From NCBI RefSeq assembly GCF_946476835.1, contig NZ_CAMKWA010000008.1, forward strand, positions 1 through 64,000: 64,000 bases of DNA, given 5' to 3'. The notes beneath the pieces are model-generated. The model made no database searches. It was not told the DNA's origin and saw only the letters and a list, made by a program, of their open reading frames with translations. Of this stretch, positions 9,084 through 18,365 are shown one piece after another. Both the position numbers and the translations under genes were made by a program. Numbering within the stretch: position 1 is the stretch's first letter; each line of letters begins with the position of its first letter. The stretch comes from an uncultured Neokomagataea sp. Its GTDB lineage: Bacteria > Pseudomonadota > Alphaproteobacteria > Acetobacterales > Acetobacteraceae.

Positions 9084-9124
9084 ACCCCCTTTAGAGTGAT
9101 TGTTTCTCTAGAGGGGGTGTTTCC
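9084..9124 (+). terminator. Intrinsic terminator of trpS
   Basis: A 13-bp stem (9084-9096 with 9106-9118, ACCCCC against GGGGGT at its base, one G-U pair) with a 9-base loop, followed by TGTTTCC. It lies 24 bases after the trpS stop. Confidence 0.8.
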
Positions 9125-9186
9125 ATCAACGGCCGATATACTAACACTTTACATCTGCAACACATTCAAAAGCCGCGCCGTTAATT

Positions 9187-9232
9187 TTAAGATATTTTGT
9201 TTTTTTCCGCAAAAAATACCAAAATATCTTAA
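9187..9232 (-). terminator. AT-rich hairpin downstream of lpxB
   Basis: A perfect 13-bp inverted repeat (TTAAGATATTTTG at 9187-9199, complement at 9220-9232) with an inner T7/A6 pairing around CCGC. It begins 14 bases beyond the lpxB stop. Read on the minus strand it ends the pheST-lpxB transcript; it is unusually AT-rich for this genome. Confidence 0.6.
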
Positions 9233-9245
9233 CTCGGCTGCCCCT

Positions 9246-10436
9246 TTAAGGTGCATCCAAAAGATCCAATATCTCCCGTGCAGCCGCTTCTGATGGCGTC
9301 CCCTGAGGCGGGGCCAACCGCGCCAACACATTCGCAAAAGCCTCACGCTGTGCCGCTACGGCCCCTTCATCAGACAACAGCAGCGACACCATCTCTGCCA
9401 ACTTCTCAGGCGTACAATTTTCTTGCAATAATTCTGGTACGACTTCACGCCCCGCTAGCAAATTCACCATCGCGACATACGGCACTTTAATCAAACGACG
9501 AGCAAAAAATGCCGTTATCGGGTTAACCCGATACGTCACAGCCATCGGCACTTTGCCCATCGCCAGTTCTAACGTCGATGTTCCCGATTTCGTCAACGCA
9601 CAAGAAGCCGCCGCAAAAGCATCATGCTTATCATGCACATCCGTCACAATAACCGGTTGCACAGGCCATTTACGGATCATACTCCGCACCACCGGTGCCA
9701 TAACGGGAGCCAGCGGAATCACAGGGCAAACATTCGGATGTTTTTTCCGCAGAATATCCAACATCTTGCGGAACACAGGCAAAAGGCGCGGGACCTCTGA
9801 ACGACGGCTCCCCGGCATCAACACAACAATCGGTGCATCTTCCGGAATCGCATGACGCATCCGAAATCGTTCAGCCACTCCGTCTTTAACACCCGACTGC
9901 AACACAGGGTGTCCGACAAAACGTGCCTCTAACCCACGCGCTGCATACCAATCGGATTCAAACGGCAACAAACACAACATCCGATCCCATAGACCGGGGA
10001 ATTTTTTGACGCGCTTAGCCCGCCATGCCCATGCTTGCGGCGCAACATAATGCACGCGTTTGGTGCCAATATGCTCAATACGCTTCAACAGTCGCAGGGC
10101 AAAACCCGGACTATCAATCGTAATCACCATATCCGGCTTACGCAGTTCAATATCCTGCACCGCTTCCAGCATACGCTGCGATAATTGCCGCATGCGTGGC
10201 AGAACTTCCACGAGCCCCATCACAGCTAAGTCCCGCATCGGGAACAAGCTGCGCAGGCCAAGCGCCTCCATACGGCCCCCGCCGACACCCGCAAACACCA
10301 AATCTGGATCCTGTGCGTGCAGCGCAACCATTAAGCGGGCACCAATCACATCGCCGCTGGCTTCACCCGCCAACAACCATATGACCCGGCCATGCGCCTC
10401 TTCATGGCCGGGTGGATGGAAAAAGCTATCTGGCAT
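9246..10436 (-). CDS. lpxB: Lipid-A-disaccharide synthase
   Basis: Transfers the lipid X moiety of UDP-2,3-diacylglucosamine to form the beta-1,6 disaccharide of lipid A, on the cytoplasmic side of the inner membrane. GEASGDVIGARLM near residues 24-36, GVGGGRMEALG, FPMRDLAVMGLVEVLP, VAPQAWAWRAKR and LPGSRRSEV-type PGSRRSEVPRL are all LpxB signatures; 396 residues is the normal length. It is downstream of pheT by 43 bases rather than in the usual lpxA-lpxB group, so it is probably co-transcribed with pheST here. Confidence 0.95.
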   Translation of the reverse strand: MPDSFFHPPGHEEAHGRVIWLLAGEASGDVIGARLMVALHAQDPDLVFAGVGGGRMEALGLRSLFPMRDLAVMGLVEVLPRMRQLSQRMLEAVQDIELRKPDMVITIDSPGFALRLLKRIEHIGTKRVHYVAPQAWAWRAKRVKKFPGLWDRMLCLLPFESDWYAARGLEARFVGHPVLQSGVKDGVAERFRMRHAIPEDAPIVVLMPGSRRSEVPRLLPVFRKMLDILRKKHPNVCPVIPLAPVMAPVVRSMIRKWPVQPVIVTDVHDKHDAFAAASCALTKSGTSTLELAMGKVPMAVTYRVNPITAFFARRLIKVPYVAMVNLLAGREVVPELLQENCTPEKLAEMVSLLLSDEGAVAAQREAFANVLARLAPPQGTPSEAAAREILDLLDAP

Positions 10437-10479
10437 GTTTCATTCCCCCGGCCTCTCTGAGGCGCTCCCCAATGCGGCA

Positions 10480-12951
10480 TTAACGACGCAACGTTGCGCC
10501 CGTTGCTTTCTCAACAGCAGCTTCCACGGACTGAGATACAGCTTCAATCTGTGTATCTATCAGACTTTCGGTCTGTGGCTGCAGAATCACTTCCACCCCC
10601 AAAGAACGATAGCCCTCTGGCAGCGAACCACCTTCAAACACATCAAACAAGCGAACATCTTGGATAAGCTTCCGCTCCGCATTACGTGCAGCACGCAACA
10701 CAGCCTGCGCTTCAACATCTGGCCCCGCTAAGAAGGCAAAATCACGCCGTACCGGCTGCAACGCTGACAAGACTGGAGCAGCTTTGCGCTTCACTTTTGG
10801 CTGCGGGATTTGATCCAACAGAACCTCAAAAGCCACAACACTACCACTCAGACCCAATGCTTTCACAATGGCCGGATGCAGTTCACCAAAGCGCCCCAAA
10901 ACCAACTTTGGCCCCTGGCGCACCTGCCCCGAACGACCCGGATGGTAATAAGAAGGCGCATCCGCCGTAACCGACAAAGACGCATCCGGCACACCCAAAG
11001 CCGCCAACACAGCAACGAGATCAGCCTTTACATCCCACACACTTGGCTCTTGAGCCTTCTGCCCCGGTGCACGCGCACTCAGACCACCACGAATACCAGC
11101 AAGAACCGTCTGCTGACCTGCCGCATCAAAGACCGGCCCCAGTTCAAACAGAGCCCCATCACCAGAAACCGCAAGGCCACGAGCGACATTACGCCCCAAA
11201 GCACGCCCCAGATTGATCAGCGGCGTTGCACGCAACTGATCCAGATCTGTTGCAATCGGGTTGAGCAAACGCAAAGCTTCAGGCGCATCGCCAAACAAGA
11301 CAGCATCATCATACGCGACAAAGGAGAAGCCAACCGTCTCCATCAACCCGCGTGCGGCACATACGCGGCGGAGCAACGCCTTACGCGCTTGCAAGCCATT
11401 CACAGCAGGCGCCGGTACCATGCTCACCTGCGGCAATGCCTGTGGCTGCACGTTATCCAAACCGTATAAACGCAGCACTTCCTCCAGAAGGTCACATTCC
11501 GGTTCAATGCGCTGTACGCTTTCTGTCAAAGCGGTCTTTTTCGCATCATCCAGACCATCACGGAACGCCAGATTTTCACACGGCATCGCAATATCATTGC
11601 GCCATGATGGAACGCGGAAGGTCACCCGGGCATCATCACGGCTGACAATTTCAAAACCTAGACCAACCAACGACTGCACAGCGGCATCAGGAGCGATCTC
11701 CACCCCACCCAACGCTGCCAAGCGTTCAAAACGCAACGTGGCTTCACGGCCCCAATTCGGCTCCGCACCAGCCTCCACAACGGCACCGGGCGTGCCACCG
11801 CACAACTGCACGATCAGGTTTGTCGCGGCGTCCAAGCCGGGGCGCACCAAGGCTTGGTCCACACCACGCTCAAAACGCTGACGCGCATCCGTATGAATCG
11901 CCAAACGACGCCCCGTCAACGCAATCCGTACAGCATCAAACAATGCAGATTCCACGAACACATCAACGGTGTTCTCATCCACGCCACTGGCTTTGCCGCC
12001 AATCAGCCCCGCCAGAGACTGCACACCGGCATCATCCGCAATGACCATATCCTCGGTCCCAAGGACATACTCACCATCATCCAAGCCCGTGAATGTCTCA
12101 CGCGCGGCATGCGTCACGCTCAGCGTATCGCCTGACAATTTGGCCAGATCAAACACATGCAACGGCCGCCCAATGTCATAGGCGAGATAATTCGTGACAT
12201 CGACCAAAGCCGAAATTGGCTTCACGCCCACAGCTTCCAAACGCTTCCGCAGCCATTCAGGGCTGGGGCCATTCTTCACACCACGGATCACACGACCAGC
12301 AACCTGCGTGCAGCCCGCATGATCAATCTTCCAGCTCAACGGCGCATCATCGCTGGCAGTGATAGGCTCAACAGTCCATGCACGCAGCGTACCAAGTCCA
12401 GCAGCGGCCAAGTCACGCGCAATCCCACGAATACCCAACGCATCACCACGATTCGGCGTAATCGCAATCTCAATGACCGGATCATCCAAATCCGCATAAG
12501 CGGCATAAGCCTGCCCTAAAGGCGCCGTTTCTGGCAGTTCCGCGATTCCATCGGTTTCTTCGCCGATGCCCAGTTCACGCAATGAGCACAGCATGCCGCC
12601 ACTCGCCTGGCCACGAATCTTACCCTTCTTAATGGTAATATCGAGGCCCGGCACATACGTCCCTGGCGGCGCAAAAATAACATTCAGGCCCGTACGCGCA
12701 TTCGGCGCGCCACACACCACCTGAACTTCCTCAAAACCTTCGCCAGCCGCCACGCGACATACCTGCAAACGGTCAGCATCTGGATGGCGCGTAGCCTCCA
12801 AAATCTTTGCTGTACGAAAGCCTCTCAAACGCTGCGCGGGGTTATCCACCCCTTCGACCTCAAGGCCGATTTCGTTCAGACGCTTGCACACATCCTCAAC
12901 AGAGGCCGTAAAGTCCAAATGCTCACGTAGCCAAGAAAGGGAAAACTTCAT
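10480..12951 (-). CDS. pheT: Phenylalanyl-tRNA synthetase beta subunit
   Basis: Beta subunit of the alpha2-beta2 PheRS, with the editing and tRNA-recognition domains. The start MKFSLSWLREHLDF is standard. An OB-fold tRNA-binding domain covers roughly residues 40-150 (VCGAPNAR, GIRGQASGGMLCSLRELG), followed by B3/B4 editing domains (HVFDLAKL), B5, the catalytic-like region (RVCAARGLMETVGFSF), and a C-terminal anticodon-binding FDX-ACB domain (QPVRRDFAFL). At 823 residues it is full length. The start codon is two positions past the pheS stop, so translation is probably coupled. Confidence 0.96.
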   Translation of the reverse strand: MKFSLSWLREHLDFTASVEDVCKRLNEIGLEVEGVDNPAQRLRGFRTAKILEATRHPDADRLQVCRVAAGEGFEEVQVVCGAPNARTGLNVIFAPPGTYVPGLDITIKKGKIRGQASGGMLCSLRELGIGEETDGIAELPETAPLGQAYAAYADLDDPVIEIAITPNRGDALGIRGIARDLAAAGLGTLRAWTVEPITASDDAPLSWKIDHAGCTQVAGRVIRGVKNGPSPEWLRKRLEAVGVKPISALVDVTNYLAYDIGRPLHVFDLAKLSGDTLSVTHAARETFTGLDDGEYVLGTEDMVIADDAGVQSLAGLIGGKASGVDENTVDVFVESALFDAVRIALTGRRLAIHTDARQRFERGVDQALVRPGLDAATNLIVQLCGGTPGAVVEAGAEPNWGREATLRFERLAALGGVEIAPDAAVQSLVGLGFEIVSRDDARVTFRVPSWRNDIAMPCENLAFRDGLDDAKKTALTESVQRIEPECDLLEEVLRLYGLDNVQPQALPQVSMVPAPAVNGLQARKALLRRVCAARGLMETVGFSFVAYDDAVLFGDAPEALRLLNPIATDLDQLRATPLINLGRALGRNVARGLAVSGDGALFELGPVFDAAGQQTVLAGIRGGLSARAPGQKAQEPSVWDVKADLVAVLAALGVPDASLSVTADAPSYYHPGRSGQVRQGPKLVLGRFGELHPAIVKALGLSGSVVAFEVLLDQIPQPKVKRKAAPVLSALQPVRRDFAFLAGPDVEAQAVLRAARNAERKLIQDVRLFDVFEGGSLPEGYRSLGVEVILQPQTESLIDTQIEAVSQSVEAAVEKATGATLRR

Positions 12952-12952
12952 C

Positions 12953-14023
12953 TCACACACCCTCCGTCAAATTGGCCGGAGCAAAAGCTGAAAAACCATA
13001 GTGACGCAGCCAGCGCAGGTCACTCTCATAGAATGAACGCAGATCCGGGATACCATTCTTCAGCATCGCCAAACGTTCAATCCCCATCCCGAAGGCAAAA
13101 CCCTGCCACTCCGCCGGGTCCAAACCACAATTTGCCAGAACGCGCGGGTGAACCATACCGGCACCCAGCACTTCCAACCAATCGCTCCCGCCACCAATCT
13201 CACCTGTCGCCTTAGACCAGCCGATATCAACTTCCATAGATGGCTCGGTGAACGGGAAATACGATGCACGAAAGCGCACTGGCAGGTTGGGCTTGTCAAA
13301 ATAAACCCGCAAAAACTCAATCAGGCAGCCTTTGAGGTGACCCAACGTAATGTTGCGATCAACAACCAAGCCTTCACATTGATGGAACATTGGCGAATGC
13401 GTTGCGTCATGGTCCGCACGGTAGGTCCGCCCCGGCGCAATAATCCGGATTGGCGGCTTATTGCCGAGCATCGTGCGAATCTGCACACCGGATGTCTGCG
13501 TCCGCAATACGCGCGGTTCTTCCGCCCCATCTTCTGCCGGCAGATAAAACGTATCATGCTCCGTCCGCGCGGGGTGATGGTCCGGCGTATTCAATGCCGA
13601 GAAGTTATGCCACTGGCTTTCAACATCTGGCCCTTCAGCAACCGTAAAGCCCATCGCACCAAAAATAGCCGTCATTTCTTCAACGGTACGGCTAATCGGA
13701 TGGATTCCTCCCAGAACCTCTTCCGGTGCCGGCATCGTGACGTCTATTTTCTCAGAGGCCAAACGCGCGGCAAGAGCTTCCGCCTCTAACGCCTGGCCAC
13801 GGGCTTCAATCGCTGCACCCAACTCATCACGCAGGCGGTTCAACGCTTGGCCACGCGCCTTACGCTCATCCGGCGCCAAACGCCCTAATTGCTTTAAAAG
13901 CCCAGTCAACGCGCCAGACTTACCCAGCGTCCCAACCCGAACAGCATCCCATGCCGTACGATCCTGAGCAGCCTCCAGTGCCGCTAGAGTGTCCTGCTTT
14001 AACGTCTCAAGATCGTCTGCCAT
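12953..14023 (-). CDS. pheS: Phenylalanyl-tRNA synthetase alpha subunit
   Basis: Catalytic class II subunit of PheRS. An N-terminal coiled-coil (residues 1-85) is followed by the class II core, with HPISRTVEEM, the motif 2 region (APGRTYRADHDATHSPMFHQ) and motif 3 (GFAFGMGIERLAML). Length of 356 residues is typical. ATG at 14023 is preferred to the GTG one codon upstream. It is separated from rplT by a perfect intrinsic terminator, so expression must come from read-through, attenuation or its own promoter. Confidence 0.96.
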   Translation of the reverse strand: MADDLETLKQDTLAALEAAQDRTAWDAVRVGTLGKSGALTGLLKQLGRLAPDERKARGQALNRLRDELGAAIEARGQALEAEALAARLASEKIDVTMPAPEEVLGGIHPISRTVEEMTAIFGAMGFTVAEGPDVESQWHNFSALNTPDHHPARTEHDTFYLPAEDGAEEPRVLRTQTSGVQIRTMLGNKPPIRIIAPGRTYRADHDATHSPMFHQCEGLVVDRNITLGHLKGCLIEFLRVYFDKPNLPVRFRASYFPFTEPSMEVDIGWSKATGEIGGGSDWLEVLGAGMVHPRVLANCGLDPAEWQGFAFGMGIERLAMLKNGIPDLRSFYESDLRWLRHYGFSAFAPANLTEGV

Positions 14024-14081
14024 CACGCCAATGCCTCAAACATGATACAGGGCCGATCCTTTCAAACCAGAACCGACCGCA

Positions 14082-14119
14082 CAAATAAAAAACGGGCTGC
14101 CCTGATAACAGGACAGCCC
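14082..14119 (-). terminator. Intrinsic terminator/attenuator between rplT and pheS
   Basis: On the minus strand an 11-bp G+C-rich stem (GGGCTGTCCTG with CAGGGCAGCCC, loop TTAT) is followed by GTTTTTTATTTG. It lies after rplT and 59 bases before the pheS ATG. A small CCCC/GGGG hairpin precedes it at about 14131-14144. No Phe-rich leader peptide is visible. Confidence 0.8.
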
Positions 14120-14162
14120 GCCGGTCGCTACCCCCCGAGAGGGGCAGTTATCCGTTAAAAGC

Positions 14163-14522
14163 TCAAGCAGCCAGAGCAGCTTGTGCCTTCTTAACGATTT
14201 CTGCGAAAGCAGCGGAATCGTCAAAAGCAATAGCAGCAAGAACCTTACGGTCGATCTCGATGCCAGCCTTATCCAGACCGTTGATGAACTTGCTGTACGT
14301 CAGACCGTGTTCACGAACAGCAGCGTTAATACGCTGAATCCAGAGCGCACGGAAATCACGCTTCTTGTTGCGACGGTCACGATACGCATAGCGCAACGCT
14401 TTTTCGACGCGCTCAAGCGCAATCCGGTAGTTCGTGGAGGAACGGCCCCGGTAACCCTTAGCAAGGTCCAGAACTTTCTTATGACGGGCGTGCGTTGTTA
14501 CGCCCCGTTTAACACGTGCCAT
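14163..14522 (-). CDS. rplT: 50S ribosomal protein L20
   Basis: 119-residue ribosomal protein of the large subunit, binding 23S rRNA and needed early in assembly. [16 protein letters not shown] and [16 protein letters not shown] are the family's highly conserved N-terminal residues. It follows rpmI by 14 bases. In many bacteria L20 represses its own operon by binding the leader mRNA; I cannot show that here. infC, the usual first gene of this operon, is not present upstream. Confidence 0.98.
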   Translation of the reverse strand: MARVKRGVTTHARHKKVLDLAKGYRGRSSTNYRIALERVEKALRYAYRDRRNKKRDFRALWIQRINAAVREHGLTYSKFINGLDKAGIEIDRKVLAAIAFDDSAAFAEIVKKAQAALAA

Positions 14523-14536
14523 CTTACCTTATCTCC

Positions 14537-14740
14537 TCACGAAAGCCCGTAGGGCGCCCACTGCTTCACGGTCTTCGCATCCATGTCTGTCATGGTTTGC
14601 GGGCCACGATTGGTGCGCTTCATCTTTTGCGAACGGTTGATAAGGCCATGGCGCTTGTTGCCTGGGCCGCACATCACTTTGCCGGTCGCGGTGATTTTGA
14701 ACCGCTTCTTGACCGACGACTTGGTCTTCATCTTGGGCAT
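14537..14740 (-). CDS. rpmI: 50S ribosomal protein L35
   Basis: A 67-residue basic protein beginning [15 protein letters not shown], the standard L35 start, with [12 protein letters not shown] in the middle. GAGGGAG lies about 7 bases before this ATG, which decides the start over the longer open frame reaching 14821. It heads the rpmI-rplT-(terminator)-pheS-pheT-lpxB run on the minus strand and is divergent from gcd. Confidence 0.97.
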   Translation of the reverse strand: MPKMKTKSSVKKRFKITATGKVMCGPGNKRHGLINRSQKMKRTNRGPQTMTDMDAKTVKQWAPYGLS

Positions 14741-15084
14741 TTCGGTCTCCCTCGCCGTAAACGTTGGCCCCAAAAGCAGACAAGACATCCACTTATAGAG
14801 GGGCACAGCACGGCCGGGCATGCCACAATATGGCCCGGTCGCGTGCGAGAAGCCGGCTGCTTACCTCATTCTCCTGTTCAAAACAAGATAAATGCACACG
14901 CTTACAAAATAAAACGTAGGGAGCTGTCGTAGCGCAAATTTTCAGCCACGTTTTCTCATATCTGTTTTAGAAATTTCACAACCTCGTGAACAGGATACGC
15001 CAACGAGTGCTTGACCCTGAAAGCAGATCATGTGCTTTCTCCACAATGTGAGTGCTGGACCCAAAACAGCTACCTAGGAAAATC
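14741..15084. promoter_or_regulatory. Divergent promoter region between rpmI and gcd
   Basis: There is no gene in these 344 bases. On the rpmI side a hairpin pairs CCGGGC (14814-14819) with GCCCGG (14833-14838), which could be part of the ribosomal-protein leader. On the gcd side TTGACC (15011-15016) is followed by a perfect inverted repeat, GAAAGCA-7-TGCTTTC at 15019-15039, which would overlap the promoter and looks like an operator. An AGGAAA ribosome binding site precedes the gcd ATG. Confidence 0.5.
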
Positions 15085-17502
15085 ATGAGCACGACATCAA
15101 AACGAGGGCTCTGGACCCTCATAACAGCGGCCGTGTTCGCGCTTTGCGGCGCGTTCTTGGCTATTGGTGGCGCGATTGACGTCGCCCATAACGGCCCACT
15201 GTATTATCTTATTTTCGGCCTCGCCCTTTTGGGGACGGCAATTTTAGCATGGCGCCAAAATCAGGCAGCTTTGTGGCTATACGCCGCAACAGTTCTCGGC
15301 ACATTGATCTGGGCATTGTCCCTCGTCGGCCTCGACCTGTGGGCGCTGATCCCCGCGCTTGACGTTCTGCTGATTCTGGCTGTTTGGCTCCTGCTGCCAT
15401 TCGTATCACGCCAGCTCGGCGCAACACGCGCATCCACAGTCCCCCTCGCAGGCGCAACCGGTCTTGCCGTTTTGGCTCTGCTGGCTTCTCTGTTCACAGA
15501 CCCGCACGATATTAGCGGCAACCTGTCCAAAGAAATTGCCAACGCAGCTCCGAGCGACCCGGAAGGCGTGCCTGACAGCGAGTGGCATGCTTATGGCCGT
15601 ACAGGCGCTGGTGACCGCTGGTCCCCGCTGAAGCAGATCAACTCTGAGAATGTCCACAACCTGAAGGTTGCATGGCACATTCACACAAAAGATCTGATGA
15701 CAGCCAATGACCCGGGTGAAACGGTTAACGAAGCGACACCGCTCGAATTCGATAACACGCTTTACCTCTGCTCAACGCACCAAAAGCTGTTTGCTGTTGA
15801 TGCTGCTACCGGCAACGTCAAATGGGTCTATGACCCGAAGCTGCAAATCAACCCCGGCTTCCAGCACATGGCATGCCGTGGCGTCAGCTTCCACCAAACA
15901 CCTGCCAATGCTGTTGATAGCGATGGCAACCCAGCACCAACCGATTGCGCAAAACGCATCATCCTGCCCGTCAATGACGGCCGCTTGATCGAAGTTGACG
16001 CGCAAACCGGCCAAAAGTGCACAGGCTTTGGCAATAACGGTGAAATTGAACTCCGCACGCCAAACCAGCCTTACACCACACCAGGTCAGTACGAACCAAC
16101 GTCTCCGCCTGTCGTAACCGACCGTATCATCGTCGCGAACAGCGCGGTGACCGATAACGGTTCCGTCAAGCAAGCTTCTGGCGCGACACAAGGTTTTGAC
16201 GTTTACACAGGTAAGCGCGTTTGGGTCTTCGATGCATCGAACCCTGACCCGAACCAGATGCCTGACGCTGACCACCCAACGTTCCACCCGAATTCTCCGA
16301 ATTCTTGGAGCGTTTCGTCCTACGACAAAAACCTGAACCTCGTTTACATCCCAATGGGCGTTGGTACGCCTGACCAATGGGGTGGCGATCGTACTCAGTA
16401 CTCTGAGCGTTATGCGCCAGGCGTCATCGCTCTGAACGCAGACACAGGCAAGCTCGCTTGGTTCTACCAAACCGTGCACCATGACCTGTGGGACATGGAT
16501 CTTCCTTCTCAGATGAGCCTTGTCGATATCACCCAGAAGGACGGAACTCTTGTTCCTGCCATCTACGCGCCAGCAAAGACGGGTGACATCTTCGTTCTGG
16601 ACCGTCGTACGGGTAAGGAAATCGTTCCTGCACCAGAAACAAAGGTTCCAGGCGGCGCGGCACCGGGTGACCACACCAGCCCAACGCAGCCAGAATCCCA
16701 GTTGACCCTACGCCCAAAGAACCCGCTGTCAGATGCTGACATCTGGGGCGGCACTGTGTTCGACCAAATGTTCTGCAGCATTTACTTCCACTCGCTGCGT
16801 TACGAAGGTCCGTTCACGCCTCCATCAACGCAGGGCACACTGGTCTTCCCAGGCGACCTCGGCATGTTCGAATGGGGCGGTCTTTCTGTAGACCCACAAC
16901 GTCAGGTTGCTTTCGCAAACCCGATCTCCCTGCCATTCGTCTCTCGCCTTGTTCCACGTGGCCCAGGCAACCCGCTCTGGCCTGAAAAGGAAGAAAAGGG
17001 CACCGGTGGCGAAACAGGCCTGCAGCACAACTACGGCATCCCGTTCGCTGTTGATCTGCACCCCTTCATGGACCCAGTATTGCTGCCACTCGGCATCAAG
17101 ATGCCTTGCCGTACGCCACCTTGGGGCATGGTTGCTGGTATCGATCTGCGCACCAACAAGGTGGTTTACGAGCACCGCAACGGTACACTGCGTGACTCCA
17201 TGTATGGCAGCTCACTTCCAGTTCCGCTGCCGCCAATCAAGATCGGTGTACCGAGCCTTGGTGGCCCGCTCTCAACCGCTGGTAACGTCGCGTTCCTGAC
17301 AAGCACCATGGACTACTACATCCGCGCCTATAACCTGACGAATGGCCAGGTTCTGTGGCAGGATCGCCTCCCAGCAGGTGGGCAGTCCACACCTATGACC
17401 TATGCCGTCAACGGTAAGCAGTATGTCCTCACCTATGCAGGTGGTCATAACTCCTTCCCAACGCGTATGGGTGACGACCTCATCGCCTACACCTTGCAAT
17501 AA
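15085..17502 (+). CDS. gcd: PQQ-dependent membrane-bound glucose dehydrogenase
   Basis: Oxidises glucose to gluconolactone in the periplasm and passes electrons to ubiquinone. The first ~145 residues carry about five membrane helices (for example LWTLITAAVFALCGAFLAIGG and VLLILAVWLLLPFV), and the rest is an eight-bladed PQQ propeller: EWHAYGRTGAGDRWSPLKQI, VNDGRLIEVDAQTGQ, WDMDLPSQ, and a C-terminal QYVLTYAGGHNS repeat. At 805 residues it matches the mGDH family. The start at MSTTSKRG is supported by AGGAAA; a GTG 33 bases earlier is in frame but less likely. It stands alone with its own terminator, and codon use suggests high expression. It is one of the clearest pointers to an acetic acid bacterium. 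Confidence 0.95.
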   Translation: MSTTSKRGLWTLITAAVFALCGAFLAIGGAIDVAHNGPLYYLIFGLALLGTAILAWRQNQAALWLYAATVLGTLIWALSLVGLDLWALIPALDVLLILAVWLLLPFVSRQLGATRASTVPLAGATGLAVLALLASLFTDPHDISGNLSKEIANAAPSDPEGVPDSEWHAYGRTGAGDRWSPLKQINSENVHNLKVAWHIHTKDLMTANDPGETVNEATPLEFDNTLYLCSTHQKLFAVDAATGNVKWVYDPKLQINPGFQHMACRGVSFHQTPANAVDSDGNPAPTDCAKRIILPVNDGRLIEVDAQTGQKCTGFGNNGEIELRTPNQPYTTPGQYEPTSPPVVTDRIIVANSAVTDNGSVKQASGATQGFDVYTGKRVWVFDASNPDPNQMPDADHPTFHPNSPNSWSVSSYDKNLNLVYIPMGVGTPDQWGGDRTQYSERYAPGVIALNADTGKLAWFYQTVHHDLWDMDLPSQMSLVDITQKDGTLVPAIYAPAKTGDIFVLDRRTGKEIVPAPETKVPGGAAPGDHTSPTQPESQLTLRPKNPLSDADIWGGTVFDQMFCSIYFHSLRYEGPFTPPSTQGTLVFPGDLGMFEWGGLSVDPQRQVAFANPISLPFVSRLVPRGPGNPLWPEKEEKGTGGETGLQHNYGIPFAVDLHPFMDPVLLPLGIKMPCRTPPWGMVAGIDLRTNKVVYEHRNGTLRDSMYGSSLPVPLPPIKIGVPSLGGPLSTAGNVAFLTSTMDYYIRAYNLTNGQVLWQDRLPAGGQSTPMTYAVNGKQYVLTYAGGHNSFPTRMGDDLIAYTLQ

Positions 17503-17530
17503 TCACTACGATTAATGCTCGGACACGGAA

Positions 17531-17556
17531 AAGGGCACCTTCGGGTGCCCTTTTTT
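17531..17556 (+). terminator. Intrinsic terminator of gcd
   Basis: A 9-bp stem with a TTCG tetraloop (AAGGGCACC-TTCG-GGTGCCCTT) running into a T6 tract, 28 bases after the gcd stop. Confidence 0.92.
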
Positions 17557-17621
17557 GTTGACCAATGCCTCAAAACGTCCTCGCTTAGTCACATTCCATT
17601 ACGGACGAAATTGAGAGCAAC

Positions 17622-18278
17622 ATGATGAGAAAAAAAGCTTATTTCCTTATCTGCACATTAAGTGCCTGCGCGCTCATGCCGTACCTCTACGCAGATGAGC
17701 CCTCCACAATCAGCAACTTCAAAACACACCTCATAGCGCCCCTATATCCACCATCAGAGCTGCTCCTCCACCGGAACGGTACCGCAGATATCACCTGCCA
17801 TTTACGCGAAAACGGCTTGGCCGAAAGCTGTCAGATTGACCAAGCAACCTCACCGGCATTCGGACAATCATCCCTCTATGCGGCCATAAATTCTATCATG
17901 TTGCCCGATTTTGAGGATAACCACCCCATTCCTACCACACGGCACCAGCATTACGTTTTCCAAAGACACTGGCCTGAAGCCTCCAGCCCTATCATTGATA
18001 CGTCACACCCATACCACCCCTCATACCCACCAGCAGCAGAAGAAGCGCATCTTGGTGGCACAGTAAAAGTGAATTGCACCATTGACCCTATGGGGATCGC
18101 TCATGATTGCGAAGCAACTGGTGGCCCTGAAATTCTACGCCAAACAGCGCTCGGATATTTTACAACAGCGCGGTATATCCCCGCCCTACAAGACGGCAAT
18201 CCAATTACCCACAGCTACTCCGGCTCCATGACGTGGCGCAGCGACAATAATGACGAAGACCCTTTCAAAAACCACTAA
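17622..18278 (+). CDS. Exported protein with two TonB C-terminal-like domains
   Basis: A 218-residue protein with an N-terminal hydrophobic signal (residues 5-24, ending near LYADE). Two similar regions follow. Residues ~40-110 (LYPPSELLLHRNGTADITCH, then GLAESCQI) and ~125-205 (HPSYPPAAEEAHLGGTVKVN, then GIAHDCEATGG and TARYIPALQDGNPI) each carry the YPP...G...V.C.ID..G....C pattern of the TonB_C domain. It therefore looks like a periplasmic protein made of two TonB_C repeats, without the proline-rich spacer or a clear permanent anchor of true TonB. The role may be protein-protein contact in the periplasm; this is inference. It is flanked by terminators and stands alone. Confidence 0.7.
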   Translation: MMRKKAYFLICTLSACALMPYLYADEPSTISNFKTHLIAPLYPPSELLLHRNGTADITCHLRENGLAESCQIDQATSPAFGQSSLYAAINSIMLPDFEDNHPIPTTRHQHYVFQRHWPEASSPIIDTSHPYHPSYPPAAEEAHLGGTVKVNCTIDPMGIAHDCEATGGPEILRQTALGYFTTARYIPALQDGNPITHSYSGSMTWRSDNNDEDPFKNH

Positions 18279-18365
18279 CCTTGTCTCATCCACTCCATCA
18301 CGTCATAATCATGCCGCATCTGAGGGGTACCAATCATGGAACCCCTTGAAGACCGGAGAAAAATA

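Noticed and set aside
10810-12519. Long plus-strand frames opposite pheT
   Set aside because: Composition is shadow-like, while the minus strand encodes an unmistakable PheT across the whole length.
14741-15084. infC expected upstream of rpmI
   Set aside because: The region has no reading frame similar to IF3; the gene must lie elsewhere in the genome.
15772-16674. 300-codon minus-strand frame inside gcd
   Set aside because: It lies antisense to conserved PQQ-propeller motifs, and its protein is rich in Arg, Val and Cys without recognisable domains.
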